DNA from: Cyclobacteriaceae bacterium
GTDB lineage: Bacteria > Bacteroidota > Bacteroidia > Cytophagales > Cyclobacteriaceae
NCBI GenBank assembly: GCA_025808415.1
Contig: CP075525.1
Span: 2,651,501-2,715,500 of the forward strand
Direction of reading: 5' to 3'
Length of the DNA: 64,000 bases
Every line of letters starts with the position of its first letter. The stretch's first letter is position 1. A program made the position numbers and the translations under genes. The notes below the pieces were generated by a model. That model was not told where the DNA came from, did no database searches, and was given only the letters and a program-made list of their open reading frames with translations. Of the stretch, positions 45,501 through 52,635 are shown piece after piece.

Positions 45501-47265
45501 TGATTACGTTAACTCTGCTATCCCCGCTGAGAAGCGATTGATGATGATGCTCCAGAAGAAATTGAAATCCCTGGATGCAAACACGACCTCTAACCAAAAG
45601 TCATCTACAAAAATTCTGGATGTCCCTGATTTTCTAAATAAGTATGGAGACAGAATCGTTGCAGAATATTTGAAAGAAAATCCGGAGGTCAATATGTTAT
45701 TGGATGACCCTCTGGGTCTATCAACACGGGAAGTAGATGGAGCAGAATTAGAAGATGCCGCACACAGAGTTTCCGGAAGAGTGGCAGTGTTATCAACACT
45801 CATGCAACAGGACTTTTATAATGAAATCTCAAACCGATACAGTGAGTATGTAGAATATCTCAAACAAATAGGTGAGTACGACCTTGAAGTGGAGGCGATG
45901 GATCTTCAGGCAGAGACGCAGGTCTCCAGAACCGTGATTGTCGGCAAAGGTGGAACAAGCGAATTTGGGGATGACAGCATTTTGGAAACAGTCATGGCTA
46001 ATGTTCTCAAAAAACCATTCTCCATGCAAGAGTTAAGCAACCTCCTTGCAGAATCACTCCAGGGAAAGGATGGAATGGAATTACAAAAGGAAGTGAAGCT
46101 GGAGTATGAGGGTTACATGGAGGACCAGCTTAAAAAGGAGATCGCGGATAACGTGGCGTACTATGAAGACCTCCTGCAAAAGGTTCCTCAAGAGAAGAAG
46201 ATTCAAAAACTTGTTGAGAAAGGTAATGCTGTTGAAGCACAGGAGGCGATTAAAGCCAGAACCAACGAGCTTCACAAAGCAATGAGTGATTCGGAGGAAA
46301 AGATAAAACGCTCATTCAACAACAGAAGACAATACCTGGAATCCATCTTCACTTCCTTCTATGTAGGACGAAACCTGAACTATCCTGTAAGCAGCTATGA
46401 GGGAGGTCAGGAACTTGTGCCTGCTGTCTTTCTGGGTTTCATCATTGATAAGGAAAAAAAGAATCCGTATGCGCCAAGTTCAATGCGTCTTCGCTTCGCG
46501 CTGGCAAGTAGCAACAAGTACATCGCCATTCCCGCAAGCTACGCACAGGACGTAAGGGCAATCATTGGTGCCAGTGTCGGATTACCGCATCTTGAAAAGG
46601 AATCACTTTTGGCAAAGTGGGAAGCTTCCATTAAAGAAAGTACGGTTGACAGAAAGATACGGCACATCATTACCGGAAATGTGCTTCAGGCTTTCAGTGC
46701 TTACAAAGGGAAACTTGTGAGTTATACTACGATTGATGGAGGAATCAGGAAAGGAATCCTCATGCCCGAATATTGGGAGCCAGGAAATGATGTGCAACAA
46801 AAAACAGTAGTACCCATTTCCAGGGCAATGAAGATTATTCGGTCTTTAACTATTGGATCAAGTATCACAACAAAGAATGGGGTAACCATCTTCCGGCAAC
46901 CTGGCAAATTTAAGATTGTAGTTTCCTCCTCACGGTCAAGGGGTGGTGATACATACCTTGATCCTGACCTCTTGAAGATTGTTGATGGAAACAATTTTGA
47001 GAAGATTTCCGACCGGATGACCGCATCATTGGGGGAAGGAAGAATAGATGAGTTTGTCCAAGTGCTTCAGGAGAAGTTTAACGATAGCGTTTCGCTTAGT
47101 CCTCCGCAATATGAATTAATCAAGGGAGAGATTCCGAAAAAGGAACCGAAGTCAAAGCCTTCCATCGTGATGCTCCCCAAACAATCACAATCAGAAATGG
47201 AGCAACTGGAGTTTGAAGCTCTTGCCCTGGAACTCGAATTAGAACTATTAAACTTTGCAGCATAA
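42538..47265 (+). CDS. DarB-like fusion of N6-adenine DNA methyltransferase and Strawberry-notch-type helicase
   Basis: A 1575-residue protein. The methyltransferase part has motif I FEPSAGNGLL (near 120) and catalytic NPPFG (181). A linker (about 315-342) carries a palindromic repeat insertion. The helicase has Walker A DQTGIGKGRIAAS (near 451), DEAHNSSG (580), SATF, and motif VI QKRGRINRTGQ (near 972), with INQSGSTGASAH as in Sbno helicase-C domains. Phage P1 DarB has the same combination and protects DNA from type I restriction. It starts with GTG. It overlaps the next gene by one base. The peptide ALALELEL appears both after the linker and at the C-terminus. Confidence 0.85.
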   Translation: MRNKTIIKAQFLQHVRSELDAKTRHNRKSIERIAASYGITDKSEVKEYTELAIVLKARSIALSALPLKAKYESIVELYQSQVNISHRTSQSILLQQYSTPAPISFLAGVFVNADQDVTVFEPSAGNGLLIISANPSRVVVNEIDKLRRSNLQDQGYKQVLSQDATQPFKGFEKKFDAVLTNPPFGLLDKDVKYESFSIEVLDHLMALRALDCMKNNGKAAIIIGGHTHYDKKGRIQKGKHRFFFNYLYSRYNVVDLINIDGHKLYSRQGTSFDVRLILIDGRKSKPSGAALLKNEERDAVIDSFEELYERVMSVTHLRQDYGRQATPAYAEASADKPRQEFTMTKIELEAQALALELELMSFDELGMPYTPASSSCFVLNTVVPDSMGFETHSALQRIKEAVGGDIDEYVRIKLNYRSNVELCKALSAEQIDAVAMSIYNIEERGVGMIIGDQTGIGKGRIAASIIRYAVEQGVQPVFITEKANLFSDIYRDLSAIGSSHLVPFIVNGRESKTDIKDEDGNIIYQALPATDQNRIFEGKRIPRNFHFVVATYSQFNSPDKKPTKPAFLNAIAEDNIVIMDEAHNSSGSGNTGNFMQSALSKSRGVVFLSATFAKRPDNMPIYAMKTSIRDASMTRDALIEAITKGGVALQEILASQLVAEGQMIRRERSFEGVEVNYITLEDKEQEHKAIADNITSIIRDIIKFQTTYVDKIVDELDDIAVAEGKQVEIREGTSQAGVDNLPYFSKVFNVINQMLFSIKAEEVAERAIARLKEGKKPVIAFASTMGSFIEQMESEAGLAITDGDTINADFSVVLQKGLDGILRYTETDTDGQKVFKKFEISEFPLEAQAEYFRISERIKEASTGITISPIDVIVRKITEAGFKVAEVTGRKYELQLNPKSNKALVLTRKRINTNDAFRQFNNNEVDVLLINQSGSTGASAHAIVTPKVSKDKVKQRVMIVLQAELDINTEVQKRGRINRTGQIFKPIYDYVNSAIPAEKRLMMMLQKKLKSLDANTTSNQKSSTKILDVPDFLNKYGDRIVAEYLKENPEVNMLLDDPLGLSTREVDGAELEDAAHRVSGRVAVLSTLMQQDFYNEISNRYSEYVEYLKQIGEYDLEVEAMDLQAETQVSRTVIVGKGGTSEFGDDSILETVMANVLKKPFSMQELSNLLAESLQGKDGMELQKEVKLEYEGYMEDQLKKEIADNVAYYEDLLQKVPQEKKIQKLVEKGNAVEAQEAIKARTNELHKAMSDSEEKIKRSFNNRRQYLESIFTSFYVGRNLNYPVSSYEGGQELVPAVFLGFIIDKEKKNPYAPSSMRLRFALASSNKYIAIPASYAQDVRAIIGASVGLPHLEKESLLAKWEASIKESTVDRKIRHIITGNVLQAFSAYKGKLVSYTTIDGGIRKGILMPEYWEPGNDVQQKTVVPISRAMKIIRSLTIGSSITTKNGVTIFRQPGKFKIVVSSSRSRGGDTYLDPDLLKIVDGNNFEKISDRMTASLGEGRIDEFVQVLQEKFNDSVSLSPPQYELIKGEIPKKEPKSKPSIVMLPKQSQSEMEQLEFEALALELELELLNFAA
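43486..43556 (+). repeat. In-frame palindromic repeat inside the methyltransferase/helicase gene
   Basis: The segment encodes a low-similarity linker (RQDYGRQATPAYAEASADKP). Its DNA holds GGCAGG-caaca-CCTGCC (43505-43521) and, on the reverse strand, CTGCCGAAGCCTCAGCGTA followed by GGCAGG, so three (C)CTGCC-type arms alternate. This layout and the AYAEASA reading recall dispersed palindromic elements that insert in frame into genes in several phyla. Limits are approximate. Confidence 0.6.
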
Positions 47266-48908
47266 TGATAACGGCTAATAATTATTTCAATGAGGTGGAG
47301 CGTATCGGTGTGGAAACATTGCCGGAGACATTAAGAAAAGGACATGACCTGGTTGTAAGGAGTACGAACAGTGGAACAAACTGGTCGAATTACCAGAACA
47401 ATGAAAGTATTCGTAAGGTAATTGACTTGTACCTCCAGAAGTTGAACGAATATGTTTCTACTTCTACCAGTGCAAGGTCAGCAAGTGCCCCTAATGTTCC
47501 TGAGCCAAAGGTTAAAGCATCATCGGCACACAAACCAGTGAAACCGAAAACGACAAAAATAGAGTCTCCAACACCACCAAAAAAACGGAAGGAAGAACCA
47601 CAGCAAAACGTCAAGCTTGTGGAGCACCTTCGTGAAGAAGTAAAATTTATCAGGAGGTATATCAGTCTTCACAACAAGGTAAAATCACCTAATGCGATCC
47701 TGACATTCATCAAGGCGCTTCAGCGGTCAATTGTGCAAAAACTCATTCGTAAGACTTCGCCATTGGCTGATGAAGTTGAGATGATACAAAACAAGCTTGT
47801 TCAGGCGTACAATAAAATGAAAGGAGAAGAATCATTTGCTATCAATGAAAAGGATTTGAACCGTCTTGTTGCCATCGCTGGTGGGGAAAAAGTGTATCCC
47901 TCCATAGCAGTCATCAAGCGATTCATCGGATTGCAGGGAAAAGATGATGAAAAGAAAATCAACAGCTTCTTGAAATACCTGGAGAACCTGGCTGATAAAA
48001 AGAAAATAACAAAGGATGATCCGTATGCCGACAAGCTGAAAGCGATCTATAAGGCTATCAGGCAAAGATCAAGCAGTAAAATCGCTATTAGCAAGGCGGA
48101 GCTGAACGGACTTGCGGGAATTGTTATGGCCTGTGGCTGCAAGGACGACATTGGAAAGATTTACGATACGGGCGGAAAGAAATTAAGGCAGTGCGGGAAA
48201 CGCACATATTCCGATGCCAGACGGGGAGCCTGTTCACATAACCGGGGATTAAACGGAGTATTGACAGCAGAGGAAATGGCCAACCGGAAACTTGACTTGC
48301 TCAACTTCTTTTCGTTCTGGTATTCATTGTTTGGCAATCCCGCACGAAACTTTACCCTGATGTTACACGGAGAGCCGCATAACGGCAAGACAATCTTCCT
48401 GTTAAAGTTCGCGCAACTCCTGGCCGACAATTTTGGTGACGTGCTCTATGTGTCATCGGAAGAATTTGCGTCACCTACAATGACTAAAAAGGTGAATGAA
48501 TTTTTGAATCCTTTACCATCAAGGTTGCACTTTGCTGAAAACCTGCAAGACCCTGATTTAACGCAATATCAGTTTGTCATCCTTGATTCCGTGAATGACT
48601 TAGGACTGAAGATCAATGAATACAAGGATATACGCAAAGAGCATCCGGATACCGCGTTCATCTTTATTCTTCAGCATACCAAAGCCGGAGACTTCCGGGG
48701 GGGAAAGGATTGGGAGCATATTGCAGAGATAGCAGGTGAAGTGCACAAAGGAGTAGTCACTATCTCTAAAAATAGATACGCTCCTAAAGCATCATTAGAC
48801 TTCTTCAGACAATTTGGAATCCAATGGCAGGAACCGATGGACAAGCAAAAGCTAAAACCCTATCCAATCAATGGCGATATGGTAACAACGGACAATCAAC
48901 ATTATTGA
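47265..48908 (+). CDS. P-loop (RecA/RadA-like) ATPase partner of the helicase, with Cys cluster
   Basis: A 547-residue protein. Residues 1-70 are a conserved-looking N-terminal module (ANNYFNEVERIGVETLPETL), 75-120 a Pro/Lys-rich linker, 120-290 basic helices, 290-345 a possible zinc site (ACGCKDD, RQCGKR, GACSHNRGL), and 360-520 a RecA-like ATPase with Walker A HGEPHNGKT and Walker B FVILDSVND. ATG overlaps the helicase TAA by one base, so the pair is made together. No exact family name; likely acts on DNA with the helicase. Confidence 0.7.
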   Translation: MITANNYFNEVERIGVETLPETLRKGHDLVVRSTNSGTNWSNYQNNESIRKVIDLYLQKLNEYVSTSTSARSASAPNVPEPKVKASSAHKPVKPKTTKIESPTPPKKRKEEPQQNVKLVEHLREEVKFIRRYISLHNKVKSPNAILTFIKALQRSIVQKLIRKTSPLADEVEMIQNKLVQAYNKMKGEESFAINEKDLNRLVAIAGGEKVYPSIAVIKRFIGLQGKDDEKKINSFLKYLENLADKKKITKDDPYADKLKAIYKAIRQRSSSKIAISKAELNGLAGIVMACGCKDDIGKIYDTGGKKLRQCGKRTYSDARRGACSHNRGLNGVLTAEEMANRKLDLLNFFSFWYSLFGNPARNFTLMLHGEPHNGKTIFLLKFAQLLADNFGDVLYVSSEEFASPTMTKKVNEFLNPLPSRLHFAENLQDPDLTQYQFVILDSVNDLGLKINEYKDIRKEHPDTAFIFILQHTKAGDFRGGKDWEHIAEIAGEVHKGVVTISKNRYAPKASLDFFRQFGIQWQEPMDKQKLKPYPINGDMVTTDNQHY

Positions 48909-48945
48909 AATAAAATTTAATCAAAACACTAAACACAATTCAAAC

Positions 48946-49428
48946 ATGGAGGCAGGTGAAGTTGGTAAGACTCCCGGAGTTGGGGGTTTCCTTTCAAAAA
49001 TTCTTGGCGCAGGTGCCAGGGCAACAATTGAATCAATCGGTAATACCATTGATAAGATTGACAGGTCGGATGAGAAACTTGAAATGCAATTGAAGTACAA
49101 GCAGCTACTCATAGAAGTTGAAGGTGCTTACCTGAACTATGAGAACAAATTGCTGGAAAGCAAGTCACGGATCATTGAAACAGAGGCTAAAGGTGAAAGC
49201 TGGCTGCAACGCAATTGGCGGCCTGTGTTAATGTGCATCTGCATGTTCATCGTTTTCAACAACTATGTTCTGGTTCCGTATTTCAATCTGCCAATAACAA
49301 CCCTTGATGACCACATTTGGACGCTGATGGATTTAGGTGTGGGCGGATACGTGGCAGGAAGATCGTTGGAAAAGATCAGCGAAAATATTGGGCCTGTTCT
49401 TTATAATGTTGGGAAAAGGAAAAAATAG
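48946..49428 (+). CDS. 3TM holin family protein (GTA_holin_3TM-like)
   Basis: A 160-residue protein: Gly-rich N-terminus (GVGGFLSKILGAGA), amphipathic helical stretch, then ESWLQRNWRPVLMCICMFIV and two further hydrophobic segments (FNNYVLVPYFNLPI; WTLMDLGVGGYVAGRSLEKI). The WxQRNWRP junction before the first membrane helix is typical of the 3TM holin family found in phages and gene transfer agents. It makes pores in the inner membrane at lysis. No endolysin gene is visible nearby. Confidence 0.75.
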   Translation: MEAGEVGKTPGVGGFLSKILGAGARATIESIGNTIDKIDRSDEKLEMQLKYKQLLIEVEGAYLNYENKLLESKSRIIETEAKGESWLQRNWRPVLMCICMFIVFNNYVLVPYFNLPITTLDDHIWTLMDLGVGGYVAGRSLEKISENIGPVLYNVGKRKK

Positions 49429-49458
49429 TTTTTGGAAATAAGAAGTATATATTTAAAG

Positions 49459-49540
49459 GAGCATGAGGTTAGTGTGGTCAGTCGATTACTTGGCACATAT
49501 TATGATAAGTAGAACTGAATAATTAACACAAACCATGCTC
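49459..49540. repeat. Imperfect long inverted repeat between holin and recombinase module
   Basis: GAGCATGaGGTTaGTGT (49459-49475) faces ACACaAACCATGCTC (49526-49540); apart from two small bulges the arms match. It lies in the only gap between the holin gene and the recombinase module. It could be a regulatory RNA fold, a recombinase-related site or a directionality site. Confidence 0.45.
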
Positions 49541-49560
49541 TGCAAACCTGAATAGAGAGA

Positions 49561-49752
49561 ATGGTGTCGCTGGAGAGGTGCAGAACGTTAGCAAGGAAGC
49601 ACGGTTACAATTATACAGATGAACAGCTTTTAAAGATTAGGGATTTTCTTTATCAACTGGCTGCCATTGAATACAAAGTTTATCAACGGAAAATGAATGA
49701 AAATGAAAAGAGCAATCATTTACACGAGAGTATCATCGGACGAGCAGGCTGA
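49561..49752 (+). CDS. Small protein preceding the serine recombinase
   Basis: A 63-residue helical protein with the core YTDEQLLKIRDFLYQLAAIEY. Short proteins with a YTDEE/Q..KIRDFLY core are often found directly before large serine recombinases in Bacteroidota, which supports a real gene. The C-terminal part overlaps the recombinase start by 56 bases, in another frame, suggesting coupling. A directionality or accessory role is possible but unproven. Confidence 0.6.
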   Translation: MVSLERCRTLARKHGYNYTDEQLLKIRDFLYQLAAIEYKVYQRKMNENEKSNHLHESIIGRAG

Positions 49753-51328
49753 GAAAGGATACAGTCTTCAATATCAGGAGGAACAATTGCGTAAGTATTG
49801 CACGAATAGAGATATAAGCATTGTAGCACATTACAGAGAAGATTACTCAGCCAAAACATTTGATCGGCCTGAGTTCAACAAGCTTATGAATTTTTGCAAG
49901 AAGAATCCGGGCGATGTTGATTTGTTATTGTTCATCAACTGGAGTCGGTTTGGCCGCAATGCAGGCGACTCATATGCTGTCATCAAACAGTTGAATAAGC
50001 TGGAAATTGAACCTCAGGCAATAGAACAACCTTTAGACTTAAAGGTTCCTGAAAACAAAATGATGTTAGCGTTCTACCTGGCTTCACCCGAAGTAGAGAA
50101 CGACCGGAGGTCAATCAATGTAAAATCAGGAATATACAGGGCAAAGAAAGAAGGACGGTGGACAACACTTGCACCTGTTGGTTACAGAAATATTCGGTCA
50201 GAAGACGGGAGGGCGATGATTGTGCCGAGCAAGGATGCTGATCTTGTGCGCGAGGCATTTCAGGAATTTGCATCCGGAGCGCATGGCATGGAAGAACTGC
50301 GCCATAAACTGGTAGATAAAGGATTAAAATGCAAACGTTCACGATTTCCGGAATTATTACGAAACAGAGCCTACATAGGCAAGGTATTGGTGCCTGCATA
50401 TAAGGACGAGCCCGAATATTATGCAAAGGGAATTCATGAGCCCTTGATAAGCGAAGAATTGTTTTTCCAGGTTCAGGACATCCTTGATGGCAGGGCTCCC
50501 AATCGTCCGACAAAAAATACGTTAAAGGAACAACTCCCTTTACGTGGATTCCTTGAGTGTCGTCTTTGTGGAAAGAACATTTCCGGAAGTGCTTCACGTG
50601 GCAATGGTGGAAAGTATTACTATTATCATTGTACCTGTGGATGTAATGAACGGTTTAAGGCTGAGATAGCAAATAAAAGCTTTATTGAATTTCTCCAGTC
50701 CATCAAACCTAATTTAATGACCCTTGACTTGAATTATGAAGTCTTGCTTGATACGTTTGAGGCAAAGATGAAAAGCGATCGGAGCGAGTTAACCAAGATT
50801 GAAGACGAAATCAGTCGTAACAATCACAGGCTCCAAAATGCTCAACATCTCATGCTTGATGCCGAAATCAGTGCAAGCGATTACAAGGAAATCAAAGCGA
50901 AGATTTCGACAGCTAATGACGAACTGATTCGGAAAAAGGCTAACCTTTTATCAAGCCAGGAAGACTTTCGTGAGCACCTAAAGGTAGGGGCAACAATCCT
51001 GAGAAACATTGACGAATTCTATCAAAACGCCACCTTATCAGAGAAACAGCTCATCATTGGTTCGGTGTTTCCAGAAAAATTGATTTTCGAAAAAGATCAA
51101 TTTCGAACCAATAGGATAAACGAAGCAGTGGTTCTGATGTCGATGACACCCAATGACTTAGACCCAAAAAAAAGTGGACGAGGAAAAAATTTTTCTCCAT
51201 CGTCCACTCAGGTCGGGGTGGCCAGATTCGAACTGACGACCTCTTGGTCCCAAACCAAGCGCGATACCGGGCTACGCTACACCCCGAACGTTATTTATGG
51301 AGGCGCAAAGATATACTTAATCTTTTAA
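49697..51328 (+). CDS. Large serine recombinase (integrase) with tRNA-derived C-terminus
   Basis: A 543-residue reading frame. The resolvase domain has the catalytic Ser in YTRVSSDEQ and the conserved RFGRN and YLASPEVENDRRS-like helices; then a Recombinase domain (GYRNIRSED...FASGAHGMEEL), a zinc ribbon (CRLCGKNISGS...YYHCTCGCNERF) and a coiled coil. The last about 55 residues, from DLDPKKSGRG, are read through the tRNA terminator and the antisense of tRNA-Pro, so the native protein of the free element probably ends differently. It integrates or excises the element beside the tRNA cluster. Confidence 0.9.
   Translation: MKMKRAIIYTRVSSDEQAEKGYSLQYQEEQLRKYCTNRDISIVAHYREDYSAKTFDRPEFNKLMNFCKKNPGDVDLLLFINWSRFGRNAGDSYAVIKQLNKLEIEPQAIEQPLDLKVPENKMMLAFYLASPEVENDRRSINVKSGIYRAKKEGRWTTLAPVGYRNIRSEDGRAMIVPSKDADLVREAFQEFASGAHGMEELRHKLVDKGLKCKRSRFPELLRNRAYIGKVLVPAYKDEPEYYAKGIHEPLISEELFFQVQDILDGRAPNRPTKNTLKEQLPLRGFLECRLCGKNISGSASRGNGGKYYYYHCTCGCNERFKAEIANKSFIEFLQSIKPNLMTLDLNYEVLLDTFEAKMKSDRSELTKIEDEISRNNHRLQNAQHLMLDAEISASDYKEIKAKISTANDELIRKKANLLSSQEDFREHLKVGATILRNIDEFYQNATLSEKQLIIGSVFPEKLIFEKDQFRTNRINEAVVLMSMTPNDLDPKKSGRGKNFSPSSTQVGVARFELTTSWSQTKRDTGLRYTPNVIYGGAKIYLIF
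51163..51210 (-). terminator. Intrinsic terminator of tRNA-Pro
   Basis: On the minus strand, AGTGGACGA is matched by its complement across an A/T-rich middle, and is followed by a run of eight T. It lies just past the tRNA-Pro 3' end and inside the recombinase frame. Confidence 0.7.
51213..51286 (-). tRNA. tRNA-Pro (anticodon TGG)
   Basis: 74 bases on the minus strand. The acceptor stem is CGGGGTG/CACCCCG with discriminator A; the anticodon arm is CTTGG-TTTGGGA-CCAAG, giving TGG; the T loop is GTTCGAATC-like. CCA is not encoded. A Bacteroidota-type promoter lies upstream and a terminator downstream. The 3' half overlaps, in antisense, the recombinase reading frame. Confidence 0.95.
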
Positions 51329-51335
51329 GCACCAA
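51306..51335 (-). promoter_or_regulatory. Promoter of tRNA-Pro (TTGG / TATCTTTG)
   Basis: The minus strand has TTGG (51332-51335), an 18-base spacer and TATCTTTG (51306-51313), matching the -33 and -7 boxes of Bacteroidota promoters, about 20 bases before the tRNA 5' end. Confidence 0.6.
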
Positions 51336-51336
51336 G

Positions 51337-51410
51337 TGATCCGACAGGGACTCGAACCCCGAACCTGCTGCTTAGAAGGCAGCTGCTCTATCCAGTTGAG
51401 CTATCGGACC
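51337..51410 (-). tRNA. tRNA-Arg (anticodon TCT)
   Basis: 74 bases on the minus strand. Acceptor stem GGTCCGA/TCGGATC with discriminator A; anticodon arm CTGCC-TTCTAAG-type loop with TCT; T arm GGGGTTCGAGTCCC. CCA not encoded. No -7 box is visible between it and tRNA-Ser, so it may depend on readthrough of the hairpin there. Confidence 0.95.
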
Positions 51411-51421
51411 ATTAATTCAAA

Positions 51422-51444
51422 AGCCCTGCTTCGAACAGGGCTTT
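51422..51444 (-). terminator. Intrinsic terminator after tRNA-Ser
   Basis: AAAGCCCTG and CAGGGCTTT flank a short loop between the tRNA-Ser and tRNA-Arg genes; the minus strand ends the stem in TTTT. A perfect hairpin of nine pairs. Confidence 0.7.
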
Positions 51445-51534
<90 letters not shown>

Positions 51535-51551
51535 TGGCTAAAAAAGAATTG

Positions 51552-51559
51552 CAAATATA
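51552..51559 (-). promoter_or_regulatory. -7 box (TATATTTG) of tRNA-Ser
   Basis: A perfect TAnnTTTG match on the minus strand, 17 bases before the tRNA-Ser 5' end. The upstream element is not clear (a T-run lies near the expected place). Confidence 0.5.
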
Positions 51560-51666
51560 AAGGATGCGCAGAAACTCCCTAAAAAATCATTCTAAAGTAA
51601 TCAAAAAGCCAATATATGGTTACGTCCATAGCTTGCACCAAACCGCACTTCGTTGTTACTTGCAGC

Positions 51667-52635
51667 GTGAGCTGGTATCGCGCTTTGGGCATTACAGAGT
51701 TGATTTTTATAGCACTTTTTGCAGTGCTTTATTCTGCCTATCTTATCCGTATCATTCGTATAGCCAACTCCCTCCGAACACCTTTCATGCCTGTATTCAT
51801 CAAACTGCTCTTTCGCACACTTGCGTTTACCCTTTTAATCATCGCCCTTCTGGGGCCTTCCTTCGGGGCCGCGAAACGCGAAGTTCAATCCGTGGGTAAG
51901 GATATCATGATCTGTGTTGATTTGTCCAACTCGATGGATGCCTTTGATGTTACCCCTACCCGGCTGGAAAAAGTGAAGTACGAGATGAAGAAAATTGTAC
52001 AAGCCTTCAACTCCGACCGCATTGGCATTATCATCTTTTCATCTGAAGCCTTCATACAATGCCCACTGACTTATGACCAAAATGCGTTGAACCTTTTTAT
52101 CGAAACCATGAATACAAGCCTGGTACCTTCATCAGGTACCGACTTCGCACCTCCGCTGCGCATGGCCATGGACAAACTGGAGCAGGATAATGTACGTATC
52201 ACCCAAACCACATCTAAAGTGATTATCCTCATCAGCGATGGTGAAGATTTTGGTGACGAAACGAGTGCTATTGCACAACAGATTGAATCGAAAGGATATA
52301 AGCTCTTTGCCCTTGGCATTGGGACCGAATCAGGCGGAAGGATCCGCTCAGGAACAGGCTTCCGTACCGATCGGCAAGGTAATGTAGTGATCACAAAACT
52401 AAATGCAAAAGCCCTGCAATCGCTGGCCAGTAAAACCGGTGGTCGTTATTTTGAAATCAATGAAAGCCGAAACGATGTGGCGCGCCTGATCAACACCATA
52501 AACAGCATTGAAGGTGAATTAATGGATGCCCGCTTAATTGATGTTTCGGCTAATAAATATTTCTATTTTTTACTATTGGCTGTAATTTTACTGGCCTTGG
52601 ATGTGTTAGTGCATATACGGACCATTCGCATATGA
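51667..52635 (+). CDS. VWA-domain protein, BatB-like
   Basis: A 322-residue protein from a GTG at 51667, which gives the usual BatB start (WYRALGITELIFIALF); an ATG at 51616 would add 17 residues that are not protein-like. A membrane helix pair is followed by a VWA domain with MIDAS DLSNSMD near residue 85 and LISDGEDFGDE, and a C-terminal membrane helix (YFYFLLLAVILLALDVLV). Bat proteins are tied to aerotolerance or envelope stress in Bacteroidota. ATGA overlap with the TPR gene after it. Confidence 0.88.
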   Translation: MSWYRALGITELIFIALFAVLYSAYLIRIIRIANSLRTPFMPVFIKLLFRTLAFTLLIIALLGPSFGAAKREVQSVGKDIMICVDLSNSMDAFDVTPTRLEKVKYEMKKIVQAFNSDRIGIIIFSSEAFIQCPLTYDQNALNLFIETMNTSLVPSSGTDFAPPLRMAMDKLEQDNVRITQTTSKVIILISDGEDFGDETSAIAQQIESKGYKLFALGIGTESGGRIRSGTGFRTDRQGNVVITKLNAKALQSLASKTGGRYFEINESRNDVARLINTINSIEGELMDARLIDVSANKYFYFLLLAVILLALDVLVHIRTIRI

